Shown here one piece after another: positions 6,430-15,274 of a DNA stretch of 64,000 bases. Every line of letters begins with the position of its first letter. Position 1 is the stretch's first letter. The position numbers and the translations under genes were made by a program. The notes below the pieces were generated by a model. That model ran no database searches. It was not told the DNA's origin and saw only the letters and a program-made list of their open reading frames with translations. Source of the stretch: an uncultured Prevotellaceae bacterium (lineage in GTDB: Bacteria > Bacteroidota > Bacteroidia > Bacteroidales > Muribaculaceae); the NCBI GenBank assembly GCA_900318205.1, contig ONJS01000005.1, positions 62,001-126,000 of the forward strand. The letters run 5' to 3'.

Positions 6430-7086
6430 TCACAGATTTTTCAGTCCCTCAATGGTCTTGATGGGGTCTTCGGCGCCAAAGACGTAGCTGCCGGCGACGA
6501 GGATATCGGCGCCTGCCTCAGCAAGTTGGGCTCCGGTTACAGCGTTGACGCCGCCGTCAATCTCGATTTGGGCGTTGGAACCGTTAAGGGTGATGAGTTG
6601 GCGTAGTTCACGCACTTTGTTGAGCGTCTGGACGATGAACTTTTGACCGCCAAAGCCGGGATTGACCGACATCAGCAGCACGAGGTCCACGTCGCAGATG
6701 ATGTCGCGCAGCATCATCACGGGCGTTGCGGGATTGAGTGCCACACCAGCCAGCATACCGGCATCATGGATCTGCTGCACGACGCGGTTGAGGTGGATGC
6801 AGGCTTCCTGGTGCACGGTCATGATGCGTGTGCCGCAGTCGCGCACCTGGGGAATGAACTTCTGCGGCTCGACAATCATCAGGTGGACATCAAGGGGTTT
6901 CTGGCACAGACGCTGCACATGCTTGATGACGGGGAAACCGAATGAGATGTTGGGGACGAACACACCGTCCATCACGTCGAGATGCAGCAACTCGGCATCG
7001 CTGCGGTTAATCATGTCGATGTCCTTGGCGAGGTTGCCAAAGTCGGCTGACAATAATGAGGGTGAAACTATCATATTTTTAGACAT
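6430..7086 (-). CDS. rpe: Ribulose-phosphate 3-epimerase
   Basis: Interconverts ribulose 5-phosphate and xylulose 5-phosphate in the cytosolic pentose phosphate pathway. The 218-residue length is typical of this TIM barrel. Family marks are in order: SPSLLSADF (residues 8-16), LHLDVMDGVFVPNI (about 34-47, with the metal His and catalytic Asp), DVHLMI, ALNPATP, LLMSVNPGFGGQKF, and IEIDGGV (second catalytic Asp). It is the first gene to the right of the tRNA-Ser module stack and is followed upstream by the DedA gene, 20 bases away, across a short tandem repeat. Confidence 0.97.
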   Translation of the reverse strand: MSKNMIVSPSLLSADFGNLAKDIDMINRSDAELLHLDVMDGVFVPNISFGFPVIKHVQRLCQKPLDVHLMIVEPQKFIPQVRDCGTRIMTVHQEACIHLNRVVQQIHDAGMLAGVALNPATPVMMLRDIICDVDLVLLMSVNPGFGGQKFIVQTLNKVRELRQLITLNGSNAQIEIDGGVNAVTGAQLAEAGADILVAGSYVFGAEDPIKTIEGLKNL

Positions 7087-7113
7087 TAGATTTTAGACAT
7101 TAGATTTTAGACC
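7084..7113. repeat. Short tandem repeat spacer (TTAGATTTTAGACA unit)
   Basis: Two and a half copies of a 14-base unit bridge the rpe start and the DedA stop. Similar low-complexity spacers recur at other gene junctions in the window. Confidence 0.75.
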
Positions 7114-7832
7114 TTAGATGTTGGTTTCTTCTTGATGGCCTGATAGGCGAGGAAGAGGACGATGGCGATGGCCAGCGCATAACCCGCCCACGACAGGTAG
7201 TGGTTGTAGTGCTCAAGTTGTACCAACAGTTCTTCCTCGGGGAAGTGCTGACTCAACCAGTATCCCAGCCCGGCTAACACTACGTTCCAGATGCCGGCAC
7301 CCAGCGAGGTGAACAGGACGAACGTGCCGAAGTTCATGCGCGACAGACCGGCGGGAATGGAGATGAGTTGGCGGATGGCGGGAATCAGGCGGCCTAGGAA
7401 GGTCGAGATGGCGCCGTGACGGTCAAAGTAGGCCTCGGCCTTCTCCACCTTTTCGGCATCGATGAGGCACATGTGGCCGATGCGGCTGTTGGCGAAGGCA
7501 TAGACCACGGGACGCCCGATGAGCAGTGATAGCACGTAGTTGATGACAGCCCCGATGAGTGCCCCCAGGGTTGCAATGACGACAATCATGATGATGTTCA
7601 TATCGCCGTTGCGTGCCGCAAAGTAGGCGGCAGGCGGAATGACTACCTCGCTCGGGAAGGGGATGAACGAACTCTCAATGGCCATCAGCAGCAGGATGGT
7701 GCCATAGGTCAGATGTTCCTTGTACCAGTTGTAGATGGTGACAATGTCGTGAGGCATATACACAAGGATACCAACCACAACAGCAGCCAGTACCACCAGT
7801 ATTATAATCAGTTGTATCGTATCCTTTTTCAT
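7107..7832 (-). CDS. DedA-family membrane protein
   Basis: A 241-residue inner-membrane protein with an N-terminal helix, the re-entrant motif ESSFIPFPSEVVIPPA (about residues 53-68), a GALIGAVINYVLSLLIGR segment, FLGRLIPAIRQLISIPAGL (about 144-162) and two C-terminal helices. The E-x-x-x-P-F-P-S-E and F-x-G-R-x-x-P-x-x-R motifs define the SNARE-associated/DedA group, members of which flip undecaprenyl phosphate or phospholipids and help envelope homeostasis. Which lipid this one moves cannot be told. The start has a CAAAGGTA (TACCTTTG on its own strand) -7 box only 9 bases upstream, so its leader would be very short. Confidence 0.92.
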   Translation of the reverse strand: MKKDTIQLIIILVVLAAVVVGILVYMPHDIVTIYNWYKEHLTYGTILLLMAIESSFIPFPSEVVIPPAAYFAARNGDMNIIMIVVIATLGALIGAVINYVLSLLIGRPVVYAFANSRIGHMCLIDAEKVEKAEAYFDRHGAISTFLGRLIPAIRQLISIPAGLSRMNFGTFVLFTSLGAGIWNVVLAGLGYWLSQHFPEEELLVQLEHYNHYLSWAGYALAIAIVLFLAYQAIKKKPTSKV

Positions 7833-7894
7833 ATCAGCTACAAAGGTAGTGAAAAGTTTTGAGTTTTATGTGTAAAGTGTTTTAGTAAACTTGA

Positions 7895-9736
7895 CTATCG
7901 GTCGGGGAGGGTGAGGGTCATCTCGCAGGATTTGCAGTCGCAGGTGACTTTTAGCAATGTGGAGCCGGTTTTCAGGTAGAGGTCCCGAGGCAGGCGGTTG
8001 GCGTTTTTGCCCTTGAGGCAGGCTCCCAACTGACGGCGGATGCAGTAGCGTGTGTGCATCAACGGTGTGGAGGTGGTGACGGGCGCACCGACCTCAAGAG
8101 CCGGTGTGATGTCGATGACGCCATGGTCGCGATAGAGCTGCTCGGCAAGGCGGTTGGCGACGTTGTCGGCAGGCTCCAATGCCGTAACGGGGCAAGGGAA
8201 GGACTTGTCTTCCTTGCGACGCATGTCGATGGGACGGGTGATGCCGTAGGTGCGGTCAAGCAGGTCGATGGTCTCGCGGCGCAGGCGTGCCAGCAGCGAT
8301 GCCGGAATAAAGATGTCGCCAGGCACTTGAGCCTCACCGAGGCGGTAGATGGTGCCGCCCAACTTGCTCAACTCTGCAATTTGACGATCGCCTTGAGGCT
8401 TTGCGGCGGGTTGCAGTTCACTCTCGATGGTGTGTGTCACGCGGTTGCCGCGCTCGTCGTCCAGGGTAAGCGTTAACATGCCGCCCGTGTAGCGCAGTTC
8501 GGCATTCACAGTGATGGTGCGGATTGCTGACGGCTTGGCGAGCAGGTCGTTAAATGCTTTGTCGGCGGTGCGGAAAATCAGGGTGCCTCGCGGAATGGCG
8601 GCGCGATCGCGCAGCAGCACGGTTCCGTTGCCCAATGCACGGTTGACACGGGCGCCCGAGAAGATGCCCTCGGCATCATAGTAGCTCAGGCCATCACCGT
8701 TGGCAAGTGTGGCACGGGTGCCAATGGTCAATGTGTTGCCGTTGCAGCGGGTGACACGACCCAGGAATTCGCCTTGCGACTTGGGCGTGTCAATTGATGC
8801 GATAGCGGTACCGTCCTTGGGACGACGCTCATCCAGGAAGTAATGGGTGAAACCGCGGTTGAAACTCTTTTCCAGAGCAGGTTCAAAAGTGAGTTCCACC
8901 TTGCCGAACGACGAACGGCGGTAGCGCTCGGGTTGGCGGTCGATGACTTTGTCGAGGGCGCGGCGGTAGTAGGCTACAACGTTCTTGACATAGCCGATGT
9001 CCTTGAGCCGTCCTTCAATCTTGAACGAAGAGACCCCGGCTGCCATCATCTGCTCAAGGCGGTCATGACGTGCCATGTCGCGCAATGATAACAGGTGTTT
9101 GCCCTCGACGAGGGACAGCCCCTGGCCATCCACCAGATCGTAGGGCAGGCGGCACAGCTGGGCACACTCGCCACGGTTGGCGCTACGCCCCTTTAATGCC
9201 TGGCTGATGGCGCAGCGTCCACTGTAACTCACACACAGGGCGCCGTGGACAAAGGCCTCAAGCGGCATGGTGGTTACCTTGCGGATGGCGGCAATCTCAT
9301 CAAGGGTGAGTTCGCGAGCCATCACCAGCTGGGAGAAACCCAATGCTTCGAGAAACCGTGCTTTCTCAGGTGTGCGCAGGTCGCACTGTGTGCTGGCATG
9401 CAGGGCGATGGGTGGCAGGTCGAGGCGCAGCAGCCCCAGGTCCTGGACAATGAGCGCATCTACTCCGATGCGGTACAGGTCATGAACCAGGTGCTCCACC
9501 TCTTTTAACTCGTCATCATAGATGAGTGTATTGACCGTGGCATAAATGCGAGCCCCGAACTGATGGGCGTAGTCGCAGGCACGTCGCACGTCGTCGAGCG
9601 TGTTGGTAGCATCGGCTCGTGCCCCGTGGTGGGAGGCGCCCATATAGACAGCATCGGCGCCATGGTCGATGGCAGCGATGGCGATTTCGGCGTCACGGGC
9701 GGGCGCCAGCAGTTCTATGAAGGTGGGCTTGGCCAT
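7895..9736 (-). CDS. rlhA: U32-family protein, RlhA-like 23S rRNA C2501 hydroxylase candidate
   Basis: I take the ATG at 9736 (MAKPTFIELLAPARD, 613 residues); the longer frame to 9808 would run into the neighbouring gene and adds no family sequence. The U32 signature EAFVHGALCVSYSGRC sits at residues 160-175, followed by NRGECAQLCRLPY, and the C-terminus has CIRRQLGACLKG and CDCKSCEM, giving a set of Cys suited to an iron-sulfur cluster. E. coli RlhA (about 650 residues) makes 5-hydroxycytidine at position 2501 of 23S rRNA; the length and the added C-terminal domain favour RlhA over the shorter tRNA hydroxylase TrhP. The assignment within U32 is inference. Confidence 0.85.
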   Translation of the reverse strand: MAKPTFIELLAPARDAEIAIAAIDHGADAVYMGASHHGARADATNTLDDVRRACDYAHQFGARIYATVNTLIYDDELKEVEHLVHDLYRIGVDALIVQDLGLLRLDLPPIALHASTQCDLRTPEKARFLEALGFSQLVMARELTLDEIAAIRKVTTMPLEAFVHGALCVSYSGRCAISQALKGRSANRGECAQLCRLPYDLVDGQGLSLVEGKHLLSLRDMARHDRLEQMMAAGVSSFKIEGRLKDIGYVKNVVAYYRRALDKVIDRQPERYRRSSFGKVELTFEPALEKSFNRGFTHYFLDERRPKDGTAIASIDTPKSQGEFLGRVTRCNGNTLTIGTRATLANGDGLSYYDAEGIFSGARVNRALGNGTVLLRDRAAIPRGTLIFRTADKAFNDLLAKPSAIRTITVNAELRYTGGMLTLTLDDERGNRVTHTIESELQPAAKPQGDRQIAELSKLGGTIYRLGEAQVPGDIFIPASLLARLRRETIDLLDRTYGITRPIDMRRKEDKSFPCPVTALEPADNVANRLAEQLYRDHGVIDITPALEVGAPVTTSTPLMHTRYCIRRQLGACLKGKNANRLPRDLYLKTGSTLLKVTCDCKSCEMTLTLPDR

Positions 9737-9779
9737 GTGAGGTAGTTGTGTGGGCTGCGGCTCGGCCGCAGTAATGGAT

Positions 9780-10580
9780 TCAAATGTTGAGCGTGAAGTC
9801 GTCGGCATCGCGCCAGGCAGGGAATTTCTCCCTAAATTGCGCCAGTTGGGCAGGGGAGAGGTCGGCAGTGATGACCGGGCTGGTCATGCGCTGGGCGATG
9901 ACCTTGCCCTTGAAGTCGATGACCAGTGAGGAGCCCTCGGGATATTCCACGCCGGCGGGGTCGGTACCGCAACGGTTCACGCCGCAGACGTAGCACTCGT
10001 TCTCCATGGCTCGCGCAGCCAGCAGCGTGCGCCACACCTTCTCGCGTGACTTGGGCCAGTTGGCGATAACCACCAGCAGGTCGTAGTTGTTCTTCACGTT
10101 GCGGCAGAAGACCGGGAACCTGAGGTCATAGCACACGACAAACTTGATGTTGAACCCACGGAAACGCACAATCGGCGATGCTGTCAGTCCCTGGTTGAAT
10201 ACCTTGTCCTCGCCACCAAACGAGAACAGGTGACGCTTGTCGTAGTAGGTCTCGTCGCCGTTGGGCTCGATAAAGAAGGCGCGGTTGTAGAGTTGTGCCG
10301 CCGTGTTGGCAAGGAAACTGCCGACGATGCCCACGTGGTATTCGGCAGCCAGTTTGCGCAGGGTGTACAGTGTGTCGCCGCTGTTCCACTCGGCGACAGC
10401 AGCAGCCTGCTCACGGTCACCGGTCATGAAACCCGTTGTGAACAATTCCGGCAGGATAACCAGGTCGGTGTCATCGGGCATATTGCGCAGGTTGCGCTTC
10501 AGTTGTTGGATGTTGGCTTCGCGGTCGCCCCAGACGATGTCGTCCTCGATGAGCGTGACGCGCAGGTCGCGTGAAATCAT
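9780..10580 (-). CDS. Nitrilase-superfamily omega-amidase (YafV-like)
   Basis: This 266-residue protein has the complete nitrilase triad: Glu45 in LPELF, Lys115 in YYDKRHLF and Cys150 in VVCYDLRFP. YDKRHLF and the CYDLRFPV context fit the omega-amidases that hydrolyse alpha-ketoglutaramate or alpha-ketosuccinamate, a repair step after glutamine transaminases. It begins with MISRDLRVTLIEDD, a normal start for the family, and ends 44 bases before the rlhA start. Other C-N hydrolases with this triad remain possible. Confidence 0.9.
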   Translation of the reverse strand: MISRDLRVTLIEDDIVWGDREANIQQLKRNLRNMPDDTDLVILPELFTTGFMTGDREQAAAVAEWNSGDTLYTLRKLAAEYHVGIVGSFLANTAAQLYNRAFFIEPNGDETYYDKRHLFSFGGEDKVFNQGLTASPIVRFRGFNIKFVVCYDLRFPVFCRNVKNNYDLLVVIANWPKSREKVWRTLLAARAMENECYVCGVNRCGTDPAGVEYPEGSSLVIDFKGKVIAQRMTSPVITADLSPAQLAQFREKFPAWRDADDFTLNI

Positions 10581-10682
10581 TGTTTCTCAGTTAATAGTTG
10601 ATGGTTAATGGAGAATGATTGGAAAAACTAGCGACAGATGCCTTGAGAGCACCCATTCGTCTCTAATCATTCATCTCTAATC

Positions 10683-10712
10683 ATGAAATGACGGCCATGG
10701 CCGCCATTTCAT
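10683..10712. other. Hairpin downstream of the acyltransferase gene
   Basis: ATGAAATGACGGC and GCCGCCATTTCAT form a near-perfect stem with CATG at its tip, but no T run follows on the minus strand, so it is a weak terminator or an RNA-stabilising end. To its left lie loose ATTCATCTCTAATCAT repeats up to the omega-amidase start. Confidence 0.5.
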
Positions 10713-11261
10713 TTATTCCAGACCCGTAACGAACTTCTCGGGATACTTGCCGCTGCCGTGCTGCTTGAAATACTGCTTGATGCGCACCAGATCGGCTTCG
10801 GCATCATCGCTGAGTTCAAATTCCTTGTCGATGCACACCACCTTCTTGTCATAGTCAAAGTAGGCCAGTACCAGAGGCACATGGGCATCGCGGGCCATGA
10901 AGATGGAGCCTTTGTGCCAATGCGGGTTGGCGCTGCGTGTGCCCTCGGGGGTAACACCGATAGCGAGCTTGGGCGTCGTGTTGAACGCCTCGACAATCGA
11001 CTGGGTGAGGTTGCCGTGCTGGCGGCGGTTGACGGGGATGCCTCCCAGGCTGCGCAACAGGTTGCCCATCGGGAAGAAGAACCACGTGTCCTTCATCAGG
11101 AACCCCGCTTTCATCCCCACCGAGTGGATGCCCAGCTCACCGAGGATAAAATCCCAGTTACTGGTGTGCGGAGCGATGACGATGATGCACTTGTCAGGCA
11201 TCGTCAGGTTGACCTTGAAGGTCCATCCCGCCTTCTTTAATATCCAACCAGAGAGGTTCAT
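10713..11261 (-). CDS. Acyltransferase, PlsC family
   Basis: A 182-residue acyltransferase with the catalytic H-x4-D box HTSNWD (His32, Asp37) and the substrate box PEGTRS (106-109). The family uses acyl-ACP or acyl-CoA to acylate lysophosphatidate or other small acceptors at the inner membrane. It is shorter than E. coli PlsC (about 245 residues) and lacks the N-terminal membrane helix, so it may be a branch that acts on another acceptor. SLGGIPVNRR (about 71-80) is the usual third block. It lies 18 bases downstream of the next conserved small gene, probably on one transcript. Confidence 0.88.
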   Translation of the reverse strand: MNLSGWILKKAGWTFKVNLTMPDKCIIVIAPHTSNWDFILGELGIHSVGMKAGFLMKDTWFFFPMGNLLRSLGGIPVNRRQHGNLTQSIVEAFNTTPKLAIGVTPEGTRSANPHWHKGSIFMARDAHVPLVLAYFDYDKKVVCIDKEFELSDDAEADLVRIKQYFKQHGSGKYPEKFVTGLE

Positions 11262-11279
11262 TGAGTGTTGGTCTCTATA

Positions 11280-11612
11280 TTATTTCTTGGACGGCATGAG
11301 GTCGTTCATGCGCTTGGCAAGGTTCTCCACCTCGGCACGGAAGTACTCGCTCAGTTCCTTCTCGCACTGCTTGAAGAACGCACGGCGGGCCTTGTTGTAC
11401 TCCTTGCGGTTGGCAAAGTCTTTCACCTTCTTGCCAAACTGATTGCTGACGCGGTTGATGGCTTCCTGTTGCAGCAGGGCAGTGTCAACGATAATGCTGT
11501 CCCACTCTTCGATTTTGCCCTCACCAAATGCTGATTCAGCAAAGATGCACTCGCCTGCGATGTCGCCACAGGCATTCATGATAGCTTTCTTGATTTGTCT
11601 TTTACTTGCCAT
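11280..11612 (-). CDS. Conserved-looking helical protein, 110 residues
   Basis: No known domain is recognised. The product is almost entirely helical and charged, with a central EEWDSIIVDTALLQQEAINR and a basic C-terminal half (KVKDFANRKEYNKARRAFFK). It has no signal peptide. The compact size, the ordinary codon use and the tight spacing to the acyltransferase gene argue that it is real. It may form helical oligomers; nothing more can be said. Confidence 0.7.
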   Translation of the reverse strand: MASKRQIKKAIMNACGDIAGECIFAESAFGEGKIEEWDSIIVDTALLQQEAINRVSNQFGKKVKDFANRKEYNKARRAFFKQCEKELSEYFRAEVENLAKRMNDLMPSKK

Positions 11613-11762
11613 AATGATTAGGTTAATACAAATTAATGTCTGTAATATTGCGCTAAGGTACTAATTATATCTCATCCAGCCTTACTTTTTGGACTAAAAA
11701 TGCCGAAAACCGCCAAAAATGGTGCTTTTGAAATTTTTTTTGAAAAAAAGTGCTCAAAAATT

Positions 11763-11792
11763 TTGTCAGTTTCAAAAATGGCAGTAATTTTG
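11763..11792 (+). promoter_or_regulatory. Promoter of the tRNA-Glu pair
   Basis: TTG (11763-11765), 19 bases, TAATTTTG (11785-11792), 14 bases before the first tRNA. Confidence 0.75.
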
Positions 11793-11806
11793 CATCGCTT
11801 TTCTAC

Positions 11807-11882
11807 GGAGATATCGTCTAGTGGTCTAGGACGCCGCCCTCTCACGGCGGAAACCAGGGTTCGAGTCCCTGTTTCTCTACCA
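11807..11882 (+). tRNA. tRNA-Glu(CTC), copy 1
   Basis: Anticodon stem CCGCC and GGCGG enclose loop CTCTCAC, anticodon CTC. The T arm is CAGGGTTCGAGTCCCTG and CCA is encoded (11880-11882). The acceptor GGAGATA against TTTCTCT leaves a G-T pair at 1-72 and a T-T mismatch at 6-67. Confidence 0.93.
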
Positions 11883-11884
11883 GC

Positions 11885-11920
11885 AAAGCCTTCACCCGAA
11901 CATGAGCGAGGGCTTTATTT
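11885..11920 (+). terminator. Weak hairpin between the tRNA-Glu genes
   Basis: AAAGCC (11885-11890) pairs with GGCTTT (11911-11916), followed by ATTTAT rather than a solid T run; it may serve in processing as much as in termination. Confidence 0.5.
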
Positions 11921-11926
11921 ATCGAC

Positions 11927-12002
11927 GGAGATATCGTCTAGCGGTCTAGGACGCCGCCCTCTCACGGCGGAAACCAGGGTTCGAGTCCCTGTTTCTCTAC
12001 CA
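11927..12002 (+). tRNA. tRNA-Glu(CTC), copy 2
   Basis: Identical to copy 1 except for one D-loop base (T to C at 11942). The same acceptor mismatch is present. CCA is encoded. Confidence 0.93.
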
Positions 12003-12006
12003 AACG

Positions 12007-12042
12007 AAGCCTTCAGCCAATTGCGGCTGAGGGCTTTTGTTT
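12007..12042 (+). terminator. Terminator after the tRNA-Glu pair
   Basis: AAGCC-t-TCAGCC pairs with GGCTGA-g-GGCTT and is followed by TTTTGTTTTG. Confidence 0.8.
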
Positions 12043-12110
12043 TGTCTATACTTGTGCTTGTAATCGTTTCGCCATGGTTGCCTGTGCCGCGACTCAGTCG
12101 TGGCCCCGTT

Positions 12111-13307
12111 TCAGGCTTTCTTGCAGAGGTACAGCAGTCGCTGGTCCATGGCCGTGGTCGTGCCGAAGATATAGCAGTCGCCACCGTCCTGCAGGCGCAG
12201 GCGCTGTCGCAACTGTTGGGCGGTCATCGGGAAGTTGCGCGTGGCGATATTGGCGCGGGTGATTCCTTTGAGGGCATGAGCCAGTTCCTTCTTGTTCATG
12301 GTGGTGATGGCGTCGATGGCGAAACGGCGGCCAGGAAATTCCTTAATCTCCTCGCTTGACACAAACAGGTGACTGTCTGTTGCGAGAGCCTTGACAGGAA
12401 AACGATCAGTCAATAGGCCAAAGCATCCCGCCTTCATGACCGAGGCGTTAGGCTCGTAGAGGTAAGCGGCTTTGTCGTCATCGGCAATCTGGGGAGGCAG
12501 GACATCCTGTGACGGCGTGTAGATGAGCGATTGGTCATCATTGACACAGTAGATGGTGGGTTCGCCCTCATGTTCGGCGCTCAGCAGCATCAACAGTTCC
12601 TTGCACTCGTTGCCCGTACTCACGATATGGATTTCGGCGACGCGGCTGCCCAGGTCACTCACCGCCTTGTGCCAGTCGAGCATCGGTGACAGTTTCAACA
12701 GGATGTGGTCAGCGGCCTTGAAGAGTTGGTCTTTCAGTTCCAGCACGTTGGGTGTGCAGTCGGCGATGGCATAGGTGCGGCTGCTGTTGCTGTCACGACG
12801 TGCCGGGTCGAGGTAAATCACCGTAATGGCGGGATTGGTTCTTAGGTCACTCAATATGCTCTCGGCATCACCATGGATGATGCGGGCATGATTCAGCCCC
12901 AATAGCCCAAAATTGTGCCGAGCCGTCTCGCACAGGTGTTCCTGCCGTTCGACATAGGTGGCTTGCCTGGCACATTTTGCCATGAAAGCAAAGTCCACGC
13001 CGAATCCCCCCGTCAGGTCTATCAGCATCTCGCGGCACGCCTGCGGCAGTCGCTCAACGATGCCACATTTATATATAGCGGTCTGCTGGCTCGAGCATTG
13101 CTCCATCGACAGGTGGGGAGGGTAGACGATGCCGTCAATGACAGCCCATGCCGGCAGTTTGCGACGTGCCGTCTGCCAGCCCTGTATCTGGTAGAGCGCC
13201 CACGGCAAGTCAATGCCGTCATCGCGCCGCGCTTGCAGCGCCAACGACCTCACATCCTCCTCGCGGTGCTCCCTTACAAACTGTATCGTCGCCTCGTTAA
13301 TCATCAC
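12111..13307 (-). CDS. PG_1098-like class I methyltransferase (THUMP-like)
   Basis: This 398-residue protein has a Rossmann-type SAM motif LIDLTGGFGVDFA (residues 95-107) and a YLDPARRD catalytic block (about 165-172), as in RNA or DNA methyltransferases with a DPPY/DPAR motif. The N-terminal helical part (about 1-90) and the C-terminal RFAIDAITTMNKKELAHALKG region fit the Bacteroidota PG_1098-type proteins with a ferredoxin-like and THUMP-like part. The likely substrate is a structured RNA; this is family inference. The start (ATG ATG AAT) is within a few bases of the stop of the upstream TPR gene, across a GAGTGAGGAGTGAG-type repeat. Confidence 0.85.
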   Translation of the reverse strand: MMINEATIQFVREHREEDVRSLALQARRDDGIDLPWALYQIQGWQTARRKLPAWAVIDGIVYPPHLSMEQCSSQQTAIYKCGIVERLPQACREMLIDLTGGFGVDFAFMAKCARQATYVERQEHLCETARHNFGLLGLNHARIIHGDAESILSDLRTNPAITVIYLDPARRDSNSSRTYAIADCTPNVLELKDQLFKAADHILLKLSPMLDWHKAVSDLGSRVAEIHIVSTGNECKELLMLLSAEHEGEPTIYCVNDDQSLIYTPSQDVLPPQIADDDKAAYLYEPNASVMKAGCFGLLTDRFPVKALATDSHLFVSSEEIKEFPGRRFAIDAITTMNKKELAHALKGITRANIATRNFPMTAQQLRQRLRLQDGGDCYIFGTTTAMDQRLLYLCKKA

Positions 13308-13333
13308 TCCTCACTTCTCACTCCTCACTCCTA
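13304..13333. repeat. Short tandem repeat spacer (CACTCCTCACTTCT)
   Basis: Repeats of a CACTCCTCA-like unit sit exactly at the junction of the TPR gene stop and the methyltransferase start. Confidence 0.7.
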
Positions 13334-15032
13334 GATAGGGTTGCAGGAATTCGTCAAGGGAATTGACTCCGAGTTTGTGGGCAATCTGGATTTTTTTGTT
13401 CGAGACGGTCCTCAGGTTCCTGTAGCGCATACAGATCATGATGACCGTCCTTGAGAAGCCGTGGCACTGCAGGGCTATCAGGTTGATTTCGTCCTCGCGC
13501 AATGTGCTGTCGGCAGCCTGTTGGGCCTTAACCAGCACGTTGTCATACAGCTCGTTGGCAAGCGATTGCAGGTTGTCCCAGTAGGAGGCGCCCACCTCGT
13601 CGGGTCCACGCATCGTCATCAGCTTGTTGAACCGCTTGGCAAAGGTCGTCTCATTGCACTCGTAGGACCACTGCAGCAGTTGATGAACAACCTGTATCTG
13701 GTTGTCCACAATGGTTTTCAGTTCATCGGATTGCTTTTTGGTCGATTCCCGTTCGTTGAGCAGGGCCTGCATCTGCTTCAGGCTGCTGATGGAATGGTCC
13801 AGGTCAGCCTTTTGCATCTCATATTCCGTCTGCTGGATTTTCAGGCGGTTGCGATAGCGCCACACCAGGAAAGCCAGCGCTCCGGCAACGAGTGCCAGCA
13901 GGGCAAGGCCCAGCAACGTGCCCCTGAAGCGTGAACTCAGCAGGGCATTCTCCAGTGCAGCCTGTTGCATGTCATATTTCTTCTCAGCCTCTATCAGCTT
14001 GTCGTTCATGCCGTTGATGGCCACCGAGTCAGCCAGGTTGTGGGTCATGTTCAGGTAGTTGATGGCGTCGTCCACCCTGTTCTCGCGGCGGGCAAGGTCG
14101 GCAAGCAGCTGATAGTACATGATACTGTCGGCCACCGACGTCATTTCGGGGGCGTGCTGCAGGTAGTAGCGGGCCGAGTCAGTGCGGCCCAGATGCAGGT
14201 AAGCCGAAGCGGCGGTGTAGTGAATTCTGGGATGTATCTTGAGTTTTCCCTTCCAGCTAATGGCCTCAATGGCATCGTCCTTGGCACCCTGGTAATCTCC
14301 ACGGGCGGCACGGTACTCGGCGCGGCTGAAGTAATTGGCCACCACATATTGTGGCTTAATTTCCTGAATGGAAAGGTCGATGGCGGCATTGATATAGTAT
14401 AAGGCACTGTCCTGCTTCTCCTGGTTGATGCGATAGAGGCCACCCAGTTCGCTCAGGCAGATGATCTGGTTGTACTTGTCGTCCAGCTGCTTGAACAGGT
14501 CGAGGGCCTCACGGTATTTGCTGGCACCCAGGGTCTTGGCGCCGATGATTTGGCTCTGGTACAGTTCGCCCATTATCATCTTGGCCATGGCGCGGTTCTT
14601 CAGGTCATCGGCGCTGGCGGCATCCTCGGCTTGGCGCAGGCTGGTAATCGCTTTATCCAGAAGTCCCAAATCCTTGTTGACGCAACCCTGATAGAGTAGG
14701 GAACGGGCCAGTTTCTCTTGGTCGTCGTGCGATTTGAAGTACTTCACTGCCTCGTTGATGGCGTTGTCATCGGTCGCTGCGATGTTGCAGGCGTGGTTGG
14801 CCTGGACGGTCAGCAGTGCCTGATAGGCCTTGTCATGATGATTAAACGAGGCGGTGTTGAGCATCTGCAGCATCTGCATCGCTTCCTCTCCTCGGTTTTG
14901 GGCCAGCAGCGTGTCCACGGCAACGAGTTGCTCGTTGTCGGCAGGATGGCCACATCCGCCCATCATGAGCAGTAGCACCACCATGGACAGGAATGTAATG
15001 ATTTTATGATGTCTTGTCAATGTCGTTCCCAT
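13311..15032 (-). CDS. TPR sensor-like lipoprotein with membrane helix and C-terminal helix-turn-helix
   Basis: I use the ATG at 15032, which starts a lipoprotein-type signal (MGTTLTRHHK then LSMVVLLLMMGGCG); the longer frame to 15122 adds a non-signal leader. The 573 residues contain several TPR-like helical repeats (about 40-340), one membrane helix (LLGLALLALVAGALAFLVW), a coiled coil rich in Gln and Glu, and a cytoplasmic end LREDEINLIALQCHGFS followed by RTVSNKKIQIAHKLGVNS. That tail resembles the LuxR-like helix-turn-helix of Bacteroidota TPR regulators. A periplasmic TPR part that senses, a helix, and a DNA-binding tail is the likely layout. It is divergent from the TonB-C gene at 15275. 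Confidence 0.8.
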   Translation of the reverse strand: MGTTLTRHHKIITFLSMVVLLLMMGGCGHPADNEQLVAVDTLLAQNRGEEAMQMLQMLNTASFNHHDKAYQALLTVQANHACNIAATDDNAINEAVKYFKSHDDQEKLARSLLYQGCVNKDLGLLDKAITSLRQAEDAASADDLKNRAMAKMIMGELYQSQIIGAKTLGASKYREALDLFKQLDDKYNQIICLSELGGLYRINQEKQDSALYYINAAIDLSIQEIKPQYVVANYFSRAEYRAARGDYQGAKDDAIEAISWKGKLKIHPRIHYTAASAYLHLGRTDSARYYLQHAPEMTSVADSIMYYQLLADLARRENRVDDAINYLNMTHNLADSVAINGMNDKLIEAEKKYDMQQAALENALLSSRFRGTLLGLALLALVAGALAFLVWRYRNRLKIQQTEYEMQKADLDHSISSLKQMQALLNERESTKKQSDELKTIVDNQIQVVHQLLQWSYECNETTFAKRFNKLMTMRGPDEVGASYWDNLQSLANELYDNVLVKAQQAADSTLREDEINLIALQCHGFSRTVIMICMRYRNLRTVSNKKIQIAHKLGVNSLDEFLQPYLGVRSEK

Positions 15033-15213
15033 TGTTGTTGATGTTGTTTGAAATGATGTGAGGGTATTCTCACTGCAAAAATATAGTTTTTTTCGCTCAT
15101 ATTCGGTGGTCGGTGGTGACAAATTACCCGCTAATGTCGTTTTTCATCTCTAAACCACTGATAATCAAAAGTGACCATTTTCCTGAATTGGCCGTAGAAA
15201 CTTCGGTGGATTC

Positions 15214-15244
15214 TTGCGATTTCTCAAAATCCTTTGTAACTTTG
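15214..15244 (+). promoter_or_regulatory. Promoter of the TonB-C protein gene
   Basis: TTG (15214-15216), 20 bases, TAACTTTG (15237-15244). It lies inside the longer reading frame and decides the start at 15275. Confidence 0.75.
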
Positions 15245-15274
15245 CAACGAGTGACAAACTTAATCGTGGCTGTT

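Noticed and set aside
9737..9808. Extended N-terminus of the rlhA-like gene
   Set aside because: It would overlap the omega-amidase gene and adds residues foreign to the family; the ATG at 9736 is better.
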